In this document: piece by piece, positions 19,130 to 26,444 of the stretch
Numbering within the stretch: position 1 is the first letter of the stretch
Layout of the letters: every line of letters begins with the position of its first letter
NCBI RefSeq assembly: GCF_039939195.1
Contig: NZ_JBDUUH010000004.1
Location: 363,618-427,617 of the forward strand
Direction: 5' to 3'
Length of the DNA stretch: 64,000 nucleotides
Origin: Foliimonas ilicis
GTDB taxonomy: Bacteria > Pseudomonadota > Alphaproteobacteria > Rhizobiales > Rhizobiaceae
Notes under the pieces: generated by a model
Told to the model about the DNA's origin: nothing
Databases searched by the model: none
The model's input: the letters and a program-made list of their open reading frames with translations, nothing else
Position numbers and translations under genes: made by a program

Positions 19130-19690
19130 TCAAGCCGCCCGCGAATTCACCTCAACACGTCCCGCCTTGAAGCTAGACGCAAGCGCATATCCATCCTCCC
19201 AGCGCCCAAAACCGCTGGCGACGTTGATATGTCCGGCATTGCCGAGATCGACCAACCCGCTTCCCCAGATATTCGAATACTTCCGCGCAGTGTCGAAACT
19301 CATATACGGATCATCTCGGCTGGCGACCAGAATGGATGGAAACGGCAGCCGCGCCCGCGGCATGTCGCTGAACTGAATGCGGCCCGGATGCTTTTCCCTG
19401 GTCGGCGGGATGTCGCAGGGCGCAACGAGAATAGCGCCCGCCACATGCTCCGCCGCTTCCCTGCCAGCCAGGCTTGCGGCAAGAATGCAGCCCAGACTAT
19501 GGGCAACGAGTATCGCGCCGGGATGCGCCAGAAGCTGGCTCTCCAGATTGTAAAGCCAGTCTTCGAGCACCGGATGCGACCAGTGCTCCTGCTGAACGAG
19601 GATCGCGTCGTCATGGTCGTCCAGCCAGTGACGCTGCCAATGCGTTTCGCCGGAGCCATTCAGGCCGGGCAGAATGAGCGTTGCGGTCAT
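19130..19690 (-). CDS. RBBP9/YdeN-family alpha/beta hydrolase
   Basis: The product is 186 residues from the ATG at 19690 (MTATLILPGLNGSGETHWQRHW), the usual start of this family; ten further in-frame codons upstream look non-coding. The nucleophile elbow is AHSLGC (with LVAHSLGCILAASLAGREA) and the catalytic histidine lies in NAGHINVASGFGRW. These small cytoplasmic serine hydrolases are common and mostly uncharacterised, with esterase activity reported for some. The gene is on the opposite strand between the two sulfate operons, so it separates what may be a tandem duplication. Nothing in the sequence ties it to sulfur metabolism. Confidence 0.85.
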   Translation of the reverse strand: MTATLILPGLNGSGETHWQRHWLDDHDDAILVQQEHWSHPVLEDWLYNLESQLLAHPGAILVAHSLGCILAASLAGREAAEHVAGAILVAPCDIPPTREKHPGRIQFSDMPRARLPFPSILVASRDDPYMSFDTARKYSNIWGSGLVDLGNAGHINVASGFGRWEDGYALASSFKAGRVEVNSRAA

Positions 19691-20030
19691 TGTCGATATC
19701 CATGTTGAATATCGCTGCAAATTACCCGGTTAACGCGCAAGGCTGGAGGCATGCATTTCCGTTTCGTCAACGCGACGCGGAAGAATCTTTCGCCTCCAAC
19801 CTTTTCTGGAGATCATCGCCTGCATAGAAAAGGTTTTCTAAAAATCCGGAAAACCATTCATTTTATGGCGTTAAAAAACCTCAACAGGTACAAAATACTA
19901 ATATCGACATTTTTTAGAATTATTTTTTTCTCTGCGCGAAGCGCAAGCGAAGGGCTTTGCCTCGCCTGCATGAAAGCCGCTGGATATTGTCACTGTCAGT
20001 CTCAGACAACTTCCGGAATGGAGCCTTCTC
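19691..20030. other. 340-base A+T-rich intergenic region upstream of sulfate operon 2
   Basis: This is markedly richer in A+T than its neighbours, especially 19860-19930. It should hold the promoters of the hydrolase gene and of sulfate operon 2. Two overlapping inverted repeats are present: TAGAAAA-GG-TTTTCTA (19825-19840) and GGTTTTC-N10-GAAAACC (19832-19855). I found no clear copy of the GTCTAT-N7-ATAGAC motif seen elsewhere. No open frame with a ribosome binding site was seen. Confidence 0.55.
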
Positions 20031-21017
20031 ATGAAACGTCTTTTGCTTGTCGGCGTGGCACTCGCCAGCCTTCTCGCCGCACCTGTCTCTGCATCCGCAG
20101 CCGACAAGATCCTGAACGCCTCTTATGACGTTGCCCGCGAGCTGTTCACGGCCGTCAACGAAGCGTTCGTGAAGGCCAATCCGGGCAAGTCCGTCGACCA
20201 GTCGCATGCCGGCACGTCGAAGCAGGCCCGTGCAATCGTCGAGGGTCTTGAAGCCGACGTCGTGACCTTCAACCAGGTCACCGACATCGATTTTCTGGTG
20301 CAGAACGGCTTCGTTTCCGAAGATTGGAAGAGCGATTTCGCCAATGAATCATCGCCTTTCTATTCCCTGCCTTCGTTCCTCGTGCGCGCCGGAAACCCTA
20401 AAAACGTCAAGGATTGGGGCGATCTGGTTCGCCATGACGTGAAGGTCATCTTCCCGAACCCGAAGACCTCCGGCAATGCGCGCTACACCTATCTGGCAGC
20501 GACCGCCTACGCCAAGGAAGCCTTCAACAATGACGATGCGAAGGTGAAGGAATTCATCACCAAGCTGTTCGACAACGTGCCGGTTTTCGACACAGGCGGA
20601 CGAGGTGCTACGACCACCTTCGTTGAGCGCGAAATCGGCGACGTCCTGATCACCTTCGAATCCGAAACGCGTTCGATGGTGAAGCTTTACGGCGACGACA
20701 AATTCGAACTGGTGACACCTTCGGTCAGCCTGCTTGCCGAATTCCCGGTCGCGATCGTCGACAAGGTGGTGGACAAGCGCGAATCCCGCGATCTGGCCAA
20801 GACCTATCTCGACTTCCTCTACACGCCGGAAGGCCAGCGCATTGCCGCCGATTACGGCCACCGCGTCCATGACGAGGCAGTTGCGGCCGAGTTCAAGGAC
20901 TCCTTCCCGGAAGTGCGTCTCGTAACCGTTGAGGACGTGTTCGGCGGCTGGGAAAAGACCCAGAAGGACCATTTCGCATCCGGCGCCCTACTCGACCAGA
21001 TCTACGGCGAACGTTGA
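20031..21017 (+). CDS. sbp: Sulfate/thiosulfate ABC transporter substrate-binding protein (copy 2)
   Basis: The 328-residue protein has a signal peptide (about residues 1-23, ending VSASA) and the family signatures NASYDVARELFTAVNEAF and NPKTSGNARYTYLAAT. It is a clear but diverged paralogue of the protein at 15075. It is the periplasmic receptor of the second sulfate-type importer. The 78-base gap to cysT is longer than in operon 1 and shows a weak inverted sequence (GAAAGCTGATAACCAGCTTTC region, about 21040-21070) that could favour higher expression of the binding protein by stalling or processing the mRNA. Confidence 0.94.
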   Translation: MKRLLLVGVALASLLAAPVSASAADKILNASYDVARELFTAVNEAFVKANPGKSVDQSHAGTSKQARAIVEGLEADVVTFNQVTDIDFLVQNGFVSEDWKSDFANESSPFYSLPSFLVRAGNPKNVKDWGDLVRHDVKVIFPNPKTSGNARYTYLAATAYAKEAFNNDDAKVKEFITKLFDNVPVFDTGGRGATTTFVEREIGDVLITFESETRSMVKLYGDDKFELVTPSVSLLAEFPVAIVDKVVDKRESRDLAKTYLDFLYTPEGQRIAADYGHRVHDEAVAAEFKDSFPEVRLVTVEDVFGGWEKTQKDHFASGALLDQIYGER

Positions 21018-21040
21018 CCCGATAGAATCTTTGATGTTCA

Positions 21041-21070
21041 AGGCGGAAAGCTGATAACCAGCTTTCCGCT
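21041..21070 (+). promoter_or_regulatory. Hairpin between sbp and cysT in sulfate operon 2
   Basis: GCGGAAAGCTG is followed after a short loop by CAGCTTTCCGC, an 11-base perfect stem with the sequence ATAAC in the loop. It lies in the sbp-cysT gap, is followed by TTTGAAGTTTTTTGG, and could act as an attenuating terminator or mRNA-stability hairpin that keeps the binding protein in excess over the permease. Confidence 0.6.
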
Positions 21071-21095
21071 TTGAAGTTTTTTGGAAGGGTCTTCC

Positions 21096-21917
21096 GTGGC
21101 ACGTCGCGTCCTGCCGGGTTTGCCATTGGCGCTCGGGATAACCCTCGTCTACGTATCGATCATCATTGCCCTGCCGCTCGGCGCGCTGATCTTCAAAGCC
21201 GCCAGCCTAGGCTTCGAGGATTATTGGCGCATCGTCACATCTGGCCGCGCGCTCGCCAGCTATCGCGTAACGATGCTTTCCGCGCTGGTCGCGACGATCT
21301 TCAATACGATTTTCGGCCTGGCGCTCGCATGGGTTCTGGTTCGCTATAAATTCCCCGGACGGCGCCTCATCGACGCGCTGGTGGATTTGCCCTTTGCCCT
21401 GCCGACCGCGGTCGCAGGCATCGCGCTGACCACGCTGTTCGCACAAAACGGATGGTTCGGCTCGTTCCTCAGCAACTTCGGAATTAAGGTCGCCTACACG
21501 CCGCTCGGCATCATGGTGGCCATGGCCTTCACCAGCATTCCCTTCATCGTGCGCACGGTGCAGCCGGTTCTGGAAGACCTCGATCCTGCGCTTGAAGAAG
21601 CCGCGCAATCGCTAGGCGCAAGCGACATCTCGATTTTCCGCCGCGTCGTACTTCCACTGCTGACGCCTGCAATTCTGGCCGGTGTATCCCTGTCCTTCGC
21701 CCGAAGCCTCGGCGAATTCGGCGCGATCATCTTCATCGCCGGAAACCAGCCTTTCCAGACCGAGATCACCGCGCTCCTGACCTTCATCCGGCTTGAGGAA
21801 TATGATTATCAGGCGGCGGCGGCCATCGCCTCGGTACTGTTGATTACCGCCTTCGTTATGCTGGCCGTGACGAACATCCTGCAAGCGCGCGCGCTGCGCT
21901 ATACGGCGAGAAACTGA
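21096..21917 (+). CDS. cysT: Sulfate ABC transporter permease CysT/CysU (copy 2)
   Basis: The product is 273 residues from GTG 21096 (MARRVLPGLPLALG); GGAAGG at 21083-21088 supports this start over an in-frame TTG at 21081 that overlaps the ribosome binding site. It has six predicted membrane segments, the CysT-typical DLPFALPTAVAGIALTTLFA and an EAA loop (EEAAQSLGASDISIFRRVVLP). It pairs with the CysW encoded two bases downstream. It is close in sequence to copy 1 but lacks that protein's longer N-terminus. Confidence 0.93.
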   Translation: MARRVLPGLPLALGITLVYVSIIIALPLGALIFKAASLGFEDYWRIVTSGRALASYRVTMLSALVATIFNTIFGLALAWVLVRYKFPGRRLIDALVDLPFALPTAVAGIALTTLFAQNGWFGSFLSNFGIKVAYTPLGIMVAMAFTSIPFIVRTVQPVLEDLDPALEEAAQSLGASDISIFRRVVLPLLTPAILAGVSLSFARSLGEFGAIIFIAGNQPFQTEITALLTFIRLEEYDYQAAAAIASVLLITAFVMLAVTNILQARALRYTARN

Positions 21918-21919
21918 CC

Positions 21920-22810
21920 ATGACCGCCAAACATAAAAAGCCGCCACGCATAGGCGACCAGCCGATTTTCAGACGCACGCTGATCGGCATCGTGCTTTTC
22001 GTGACCGCAATCTTCATCGTCGCGCCTCTGGCTGTGATCGGGTTTCAGGCATTCTCGCGCGGCATCGCCGCCTTCGGCACCGCCATCGCTCACCCCGACA
22101 CGCTTCACGCAATCATGCTGACGGCGATCACGGCGCTGATTGCCGTGCCGATCAATACGGCGTTCGGCGTGGCCGCCGCGTGGGCAATCACCAAATTCGA
22201 TTTTTGGGGCAGACGCTTCCTTCTGATCATCATCGAAATTCCCTTCTCGATCTCGCCTATCGTCGCTGGCGTCGCCTATCTGTTCGTCTATGGCCTGCAG
22301 GGGCTTTTTGGCCCCGCGCTGCAATCCGCCGACATCAAAGTCCTGTTTGCATTGCCGGGCATCGTTCTGGCGTCGATGTTCGTCACCGCGCCCTTCGTCG
22401 CCCGCGAACTGATACCGCTGATGCAGGCGCAGGGCCGCGATCTGGAAGAGGCCGCCACATCGCTCGGCGCTTCCGGCTGGCGCACATTCATGTCTGTCAC
22501 CCTACCCAATATTCGCTGGGCGATGCTTTACGGCGTGGTGCTGTGCAACGCCCGCGTCATGGGCGAGTTCGGCGCGGTCTCCATCGTCTCGGGCAATATT
22601 CGCGGGCAGACCAACACGCTGCCGCTGCACATAGAATTGCTTTACCACGACTATCAGACCGTCGGCGCATTCGCGGCCGCATCCATTCTGGCAGCCCTCG
22701 CAGTCGTCACGCTCATCGCCAAGGTTCTGCTTGAGCGCCAAGGCGCTGGCCGCGCCGGACGCCCTACCCTTGTCGCCCCCGTCGCATTTTCTGCGGAGAA
22801 GAAATCGTGA
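21920..22810 (+). CDS. cysW: Sulfate ABC transporter permease CysW (copy 2)
   Basis: This 296-residue permease has six predicted membrane segments, the motif EIPFSISPIVAGVAYLFVYG and an EAA loop (LEEAATSLGASGWRTFMSVTLP). It starts two bases after cysT and overlaps the following cysA by four bases (GTGA), indicating coupled translation. It forms the second half of the transport channel. Confidence 0.94.
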   Translation: MTAKHKKPPRIGDQPIFRRTLIGIVLFVTAIFIVAPLAVIGFQAFSRGIAAFGTAIAHPDTLHAIMLTAITALIAVPINTAFGVAAAWAITKFDFWGRRFLLIIIEIPFSISPIVAGVAYLFVYGLQGLFGPALQSADIKVLFALPGIVLASMFVTAPFVARELIPLMQAQGRDLEEAATSLGASGWRTFMSVTLPNIRWAMLYGVVLCNARVMGEFGAVSIVSGNIRGQTNTLPLHIELLYHDYQTVGAFAAASILAALAVVTLIAKVLLERQGAGRAGRPTLVAPVAFSAEKKS

Positions 22811-23829
22811 AAATTCGCCTGGAACAGGTCGAAAAGACCTTCGACACTTTTCGTGCCGTGCGCGGCGTTTCAATGGAAATCGGAAGCGGCGAACTCGTAG
22901 CGCTCCTCGGGCCATCTGGCTCCGGCAAAACGACAATATTGCGTATGGTCGCGGGCCTCGAATTCGTCGACAGCGGCCAGATCCACTTCGGCGACATCGA
23001 TGCGACGTCGATTTCCGTGCGCGACCGCGGCGTCGGTTTTGTCTTCCAGCATTACGCGCTTTTCCCGCATATGACGGTGGCCGAAAACGTCGCCTTCGGC
23101 ATGAAGGTCTCCAAGGTCAAACGACCGAAACAGGAGATCGCCACGCGCGTTGAAGAACTGCTTCGACTGGTCCGGCTGGAAGGTCTTGGGAACCGGTTCC
23201 CAACGCAGATTTCCGGCGGTCAGCGCCAGCGCGTCGCACTCGCCCGCGCCCTGGCCGTCGATCCTAAAGTTCTGCTTCTCGACGAACCCTTTGGCGCGCT
23301 CGACGCCAATGTGCGACGCGACCTACGCCGCTGGCTGCGCGAAATTCATGAAGAACTCGGCATCACGACTATTTTCGTGACGCATGATCAGGAAGAAGCA
23401 CTCGATCTCGCCGACCGCGTGGTGATCTTGAATGAAGGCAAGATCGTTCAGGAGGGGACACCCGAGGAAGTCTGCCGCAAGCCGAACTCGCCCTTCGTCA
23501 TGGGCTTTCTCGGCGACGGCTATCGCCTGCCGGTGAAGGTCGAAAGCGGCGCTGCGGAAATCGGCGACGCGCGCATTTCCGCACCCAATGTCGCCGATGG
23601 CGATGCCGAGATTTTCGTGCGCCCCAGCGACCTCGACTGGCGCCACGATGGAAACGGCATTCCGGCCACCATTCTGCGCGTTATCGATCGACCGGAGGGA
23701 CGCCGAATCCTTGCCGAGACGGCCGAAGGCAAGCCGCTCGAACTCGATGTCGCGCCCGAAATTATAGCCAAAGCCAACGACAAAGGCTTCATAGTCGTCC
23801 GGCGCGGGCAGATTTTCGCGAAAAACTAG
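22807..23829 (+). CDS. cysA: Sulfate/thiosulfate import ATP-binding protein CysA (copy 2)
   Basis: This 340-residue ABC ATPase starts at GTG 22807, inside the end of cysW. Walker A GPSGSGKT is at residues 35-42, followed by the signature ISGGQRQRVALARAL, Walker B VLLLDEPFGALD and switch FVTHDQEEALDLADRV. The C-terminal part (about 235-340) is the regulatory TOBE-like domain and differs most from copy 1. It powers the second sulfate-type importer. Confidence 0.95.
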   Translation: MKIRLEQVEKTFDTFRAVRGVSMEIGSGELVALLGPSGSGKTTILRMVAGLEFVDSGQIHFGDIDATSISVRDRGVGFVFQHYALFPHMTVAENVAFGMKVSKVKRPKQEIATRVEELLRLVRLEGLGNRFPTQISGGQRQRVALARALAVDPKVLLLDEPFGALDANVRRDLRRWLREIHEELGITTIFVTHDQEEALDLADRVVILNEGKIVQEGTPEEVCRKPNSPFVMGFLGDGYRLPVKVESGAAEIGDARISAPNVADGDAEIFVRPSDLDWRHDGNGIPATILRVIDRPEGRRILAETAEGKPLELDVAPEIIAKANDKGFIVVRRGQIFAKN

Positions 23830-23992
23830 CCAATTTGCGCAGTTTTTCCGGCCATCTGTCGCGAAAATGGGAGATTCGCAGGATTAATTCTGTAGATTAA
23901 AGCCTGTTCATAAGACTGCGTCGCAATGTGCCTTCATTTCCGCACAAAAGCCCTTCAAACGCAGTTATCGATATCGGAGACTTCTGCGGTTC

Positions 23993-24493
23993 ATGTTGAC
24001 GAAAAAGGGGAAATACGGCCTCAAGGCGCTTGTTCATCTTGCCAAAATGCCGGTCGGTGAACTCGTCTTCGTCAATGAGATCGCGGTTTCAAACAACATT
24101 CCGAAAAAATTTCTGGATGCCATTCTCGGCGAACTCAGAAACGCCGGTTTCGTTCAGAGCCGAAAGGGCAAGGACGGCGGTTATCGCCTCGCGCGCCCGG
24201 CCTCCGAGATCAAGATCGGCCATGTCGTGCGCGTTCTGGACGGGCCGCTTGCCCCGCTTTCCTGCGCCAGCCAGACGCAATATCAGCGCTGCGAGGATTG
24301 CGACGAGACGAATTGCGAAGTCCGCCGGATGATGCTGGAAGTCCGCCACGCAATCTCAGAAGTTCTCGACAATCGCAGCCTCGCCTCGATGCAGGATGCT
24401 GCGAATGACGATATTCTTCACAGCATCCGGCAGGACCCGAACTCACTGGAGAGTGCGGCGAGAAAAACGACCGAACGGCATGAAATAGGCTGA
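23993..24493 (+). CDS. Rrf2-family transcriptional regulator with four clustered cysteines
   Basis: This 166-residue protein begins with the Rrf2 winged helix (MLTKKGKYGLKALVHLAKM, then IPKKFLDAILGELRNAG and SRKGKDGGYRLARP). Cysteines at 91, 100, 103 and 108 (C-x8-C-x2-C-x4-C) sit where IscR, NsrR and RirA hold an iron-sulfur cluster, though the spacing differs from IscR. Some Rrf2 proteins (CymR) control cysteine and sulfate genes. Directly downstream of sulfate operon 2 and beside a monooxygenase gene, this one probably reports sulfur or Fe-S status and controls the transporters. That is inference from position. Its last 51 bases overlap the convergent flavin monooxygenase gene. Confidence 0.9.
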   Translation: MLTKKGKYGLKALVHLAKMPVGELVFVNEIAVSNNIPKKFLDAILGELRNAGFVQSRKGKDGGYRLARPASEIKIGHVVRVLDGPLAPLSCASQTQYQRCEDCDETNCEVRRMMLEVRHAISEVLDNRSLASMQDAANDDILHSIRQDPNSLESAARKTTERHEIG

Positions 24494-25414
24494 ACCGGAT
24501 TTCGAAGCCTCGTTCTGCGCGTCTGACGAGCGCTTGAAGGACGCGATGACCGTTTTTCCAAAAGCTTCGATGTCGCGCGGATCATTCATGCCGCGCAGCA
24601 CGAACTCGGAAACGCCGAGCGCGCGATAATCGAGAAGCGCCGTGCTGATCTCTTCGGCAGTACCGGCGAGAATGACGACGCCCTCCTGCTTGTCGATCTG
24701 CTTGGCCCTCTGCATCGCGTCTGCATGCGTGACACCGAGAACCGGGCGCACGTCGATCGAAAAGCGGATCTTGTCGAAGCGGCCATAGGATTGCGCAGCC
24801 GCCCGAACCCGCGAGATCGTCTGACGCGCCTGCGCCTTCTCCGAACCGCCAAGCGAAAAGCCATCCGCATGTTTTGCGGCGATTTTCACGGCTGTTCCCG
24901 ACAACCCGCCAAGTATCAACGGAATGTTGCGGCCATTGAAGGGTTTGGCCTCGCAATAAGCCGATTCGAGACTGTAGAACGGCCCTTCATGATCGAAAGG
25001 CGCATCATTCGCCCAAAGACGCTTCATCAGAACGAGATATTCGTCGAGAAGCGCAAAACTGGCCTCGTGATTAAACCCCTGCCCCTTCAAGCCTTCATCC
25101 GGCGGTGAAACAGCAATCGAAAGACGGCCATTTCCGAACTGATCGAGCCTGGCAAGGTTTTGAGCCGCTAAAGCAGGCGTGGTCGTTCCAACCTTATGCG
25201 CAATAATGACTGAAACATTCGGCAGATCGCGCAATGCGAAAGAGGCCAGCCGGTCCTCGGGGTCGCGATCTACAAGGATGCGATCGATGCCGGCTGTTGA
25301 ACATGCCCGCATTAGTTCATGCGTTTGGCGGCGGGCATTGAGACAGGCGACCGATTCGCTGTCTTCGAAATCCGAATCCTGAGATTCGACATGGCAAGTG
25401 AACGTAAGGGGCAT
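24443..25414 (-). CDS. LLM-class flavin-dependent oxidoreductase (luciferase-like monooxygenase)
   Basis: The product is 323 residues from the ATG at 25414 (MPLTFTCHVESQ), which has GGAGGAG just upstream; an in-frame start ten codons earlier is less likely. The luciferase-like TIM barrel shows SVIIAHKVGTTTPALAAQNL, NGRLSIAVSP, YCEAKPFNGRNIPLILGG and HADGFSLGG. Members of this group include the alkanesulfonate monooxygenase SsuD, which releases sulfite with FMNH2 and oxygen. Its location beside two sulfate importers and an Rrf2 regulator makes an organosulfur substrate plausible, but no flavin reductase gene is nearby and the substrate is unknown. Its 3' end overlaps the rrf2 gene convergently by 51 bases. 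Confidence 0.85.
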   Translation of the reverse strand: MPLTFTCHVESQDSDFEDSESVACLNARRQTHELMRACSTAGIDRILVDRDPEDRLASFALRDLPNVSVIIAHKVGTTTPALAAQNLARLDQFGNGRLSIAVSPPDEGLKGQGFNHEASFALLDEYLVLMKRLWANDAPFDHEGPFYSLESAYCEAKPFNGRNIPLILGGLSGTAVKIAAKHADGFSLGGSEKAQARQTISRVRAAAQSYGRFDKIRFSIDVRPVLGVTHADAMQRAKQIDKQEGVVILAGTAEEISTALLDYRALGVSEFVLRGMNDPRDIEAFGKTVIASFKRSSDAQNEASKSGSAYFMPFGRFSRRTLQ

Positions 25415-25520
25415 GGTAATCTCCTCCATCGTCTCCCGGAGACACACTCCTTTGTGGAGTTGCGTCTACTCGATGCAATCGAAACCTGATGCGGTCATAT
25501 ATGCGTTGAGTGATGCGTAC

Positions 25521-25670
25521 TCAGTGAATGAGCCCGACTACGAAAGCGGCTGTGAAGCCGAATGCCAACACGATGAACAGGCCTTCTACGGCTGCCCGCA
25601 CACCGGGAATGTAGTCCGAAATGAGTTGCGCCGGGTTCCGGCGCTGTTCGGTCTGGTGAGAATTCGACAA
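25521..25670 (-). CDS. Possible 49-residue single-span membrane protein
   Basis: An open frame from TTG 25670 to TGA at 25521 encodes MSNSHQTEQRRNPAQLISDY followed by one hydrophobic segment (about residues 27-48, VEGLFIVLAFGFTAAFVVGL). AAGGAG lies seven bases before the TTG, and a second in-frame TTG is two codons upstream. A perfect inverted repeat (25697-25715) sits 26 bases before the start and overlaps a likely -10 box. The luciferase-like gene follows in the same direction 106 bases downstream, so the two may be cotranscribed. I do not recognise the family. Confidence 0.5.
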   Translation of the reverse strand: MSNSHQTEQRRNPAQLISDYIPGVRAAVEGLFIVLAFGFTAAFVVGLIH

Positions 25671-25696
25671 GGACAATCTCCTTCTTTCGGGAGTTA

Positions 25697-25715
25697 GTCT
25701 ATGTATTTTATAGAC
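25697..25715 (-). promoter_or_regulatory. Perfect inverted repeat GTCTAT-N7-ATAGAC, candidate operator
   Basis: The arms at 25697-25702 and 25710-25715 are exact complements with a 7-base spacer. Read on the minus strand, the spacer region includes TAAAAT, a good -10 candidate, about 30 bases before the small membrane ORF. A degenerate form with the same spacing occurs before sulfate operon 1 (15030-15048). An Rrf2-type dimer is a plausible binder. Confidence 0.55.
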
Positions 25716-25777
25716 AATGTCGATTGCTAATTTTGTCGAATTTCTGGCAAAAAAATCTCAAGATTGAGAAATCGCCG

Positions 25778-25809
25778 AAAAAACGATCCCGATTTCAGTG
25801 AAATCGGGA
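25778..25809 (-). terminator. Intrinsic terminator of the 108-residue hypothetical gene
   Basis: On the minus strand a 9-base stem TCCCGATTT/AAATCGGGA (25787-25795 and 25801-25809) with a 5-base loop is followed by six T residues (25778-25783). It starts 9 bases after the stop codon at 25818. Confidence 0.85.
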
Positions 25810-25817
25810 CGCCTGTT

Positions 25818-26144
25818 TCAGCCGCCGTCTTTCAGCCTTTCCACGCAAAGCGCGCGCAGAACAAGTGCCGCATGGGCATAACTGACCTGCTCTTCCGACA
25901 ATTCGTCGGCTGCAGAACCGGCAATATCGCGCACGGCTTCCAGCGTGCGCAGCGGCAGCGCATCCGTGCAGGTGCGCATACGTCCGAAAACCGCGCTGAT
26001 CGCAACAGTCTGGCCTTCGAACTCGACCTTCGGTTCGGGCGCAGCGAGCGACCAGTCCTCATAAGCGTCGAGCGCATCGTGGAACGCCTGGTGTAAGATG
26101 AAAGGTGCGTGACCTTCATGAAGGGGGGGCAGCAAACGTGGCAT
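25818..26144 (-). CDS. Hypothetical protein, 108 residues
   Basis: It starts at ATG 26144 (MPRLLPPLHEGHAPFILHQA) with GAGGAG about 6 bases upstream, and ends before a clear intrinsic terminator, so it is a real single-gene unit. The sequence is mostly helical and soluble, with FHDALDAYEDWSLAAPEP, FGRMRTCTDALPLRTLEAV and a final helical segment. There is no signal peptide, membrane span or recognised motif. I cannot assign a family. It is divergent from the branched-chain oxoacid dehydrogenase operon. Confidence 0.8.
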   Translation of the reverse strand: MPRLLPPLHEGHAPFILHQAFHDALDAYEDWSLAAPEPKVEFEGQTVAISAVFGRMRTCTDALPLRTLEAVRDIAGSAADELSEEQVSYAHAALVLRALCVERLKDGG

Positions 26145-26444
26145 TTGTGTCTCCTCACCTGAGCCGGTTTTCGCGATTTTGCGGGCCTGTAAAAATAAAT
26201 TTCCACCTCTTTCCGCTCGACAAGCATACACGCAAAAGATCGGAAACGTCGCTCCAAATGTCCAGCACGAAAGGAATTATCCTTTCAAGATCGCCCTTGA
26301 TCATAAAATTTCATATGCGCGAAAAGCCGCCTCCGGCCGCTGCGCCGCATTGCCGGCTTCACCTTCGGGCCGGGCTTGCCCAACCCTTCCAACAATGGAA
26401 TGAATTGCAGTCAGAACGTTTTTTCAGGATCGGGAGGCCTCGGA
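26145..26444. other. 300-base divergent promoter region (hypothetical gene / bkd operon)
   Basis: No gene is seen. The region holds a 7-base inverted repeat GAAAGGA-N4-TCCTTTC (26269-26286), which could be an operator for either direction, and GGAGG at 26433-26437 serving the E1alpha start codon. An Lrp-type activator (BkdR) drives the equivalent operon in Pseudomonas; no such gene is in this window. Confidence 0.5.

Noticed and set aside
23820..23848. GAAAAACT/AGTTTTTC hairpin at the end of cysA copy 2 as a terminator
   Set aside because: The loop is 13 bases, the stem includes the stop codon and no T-run follows the right arm; too weak to annotate.
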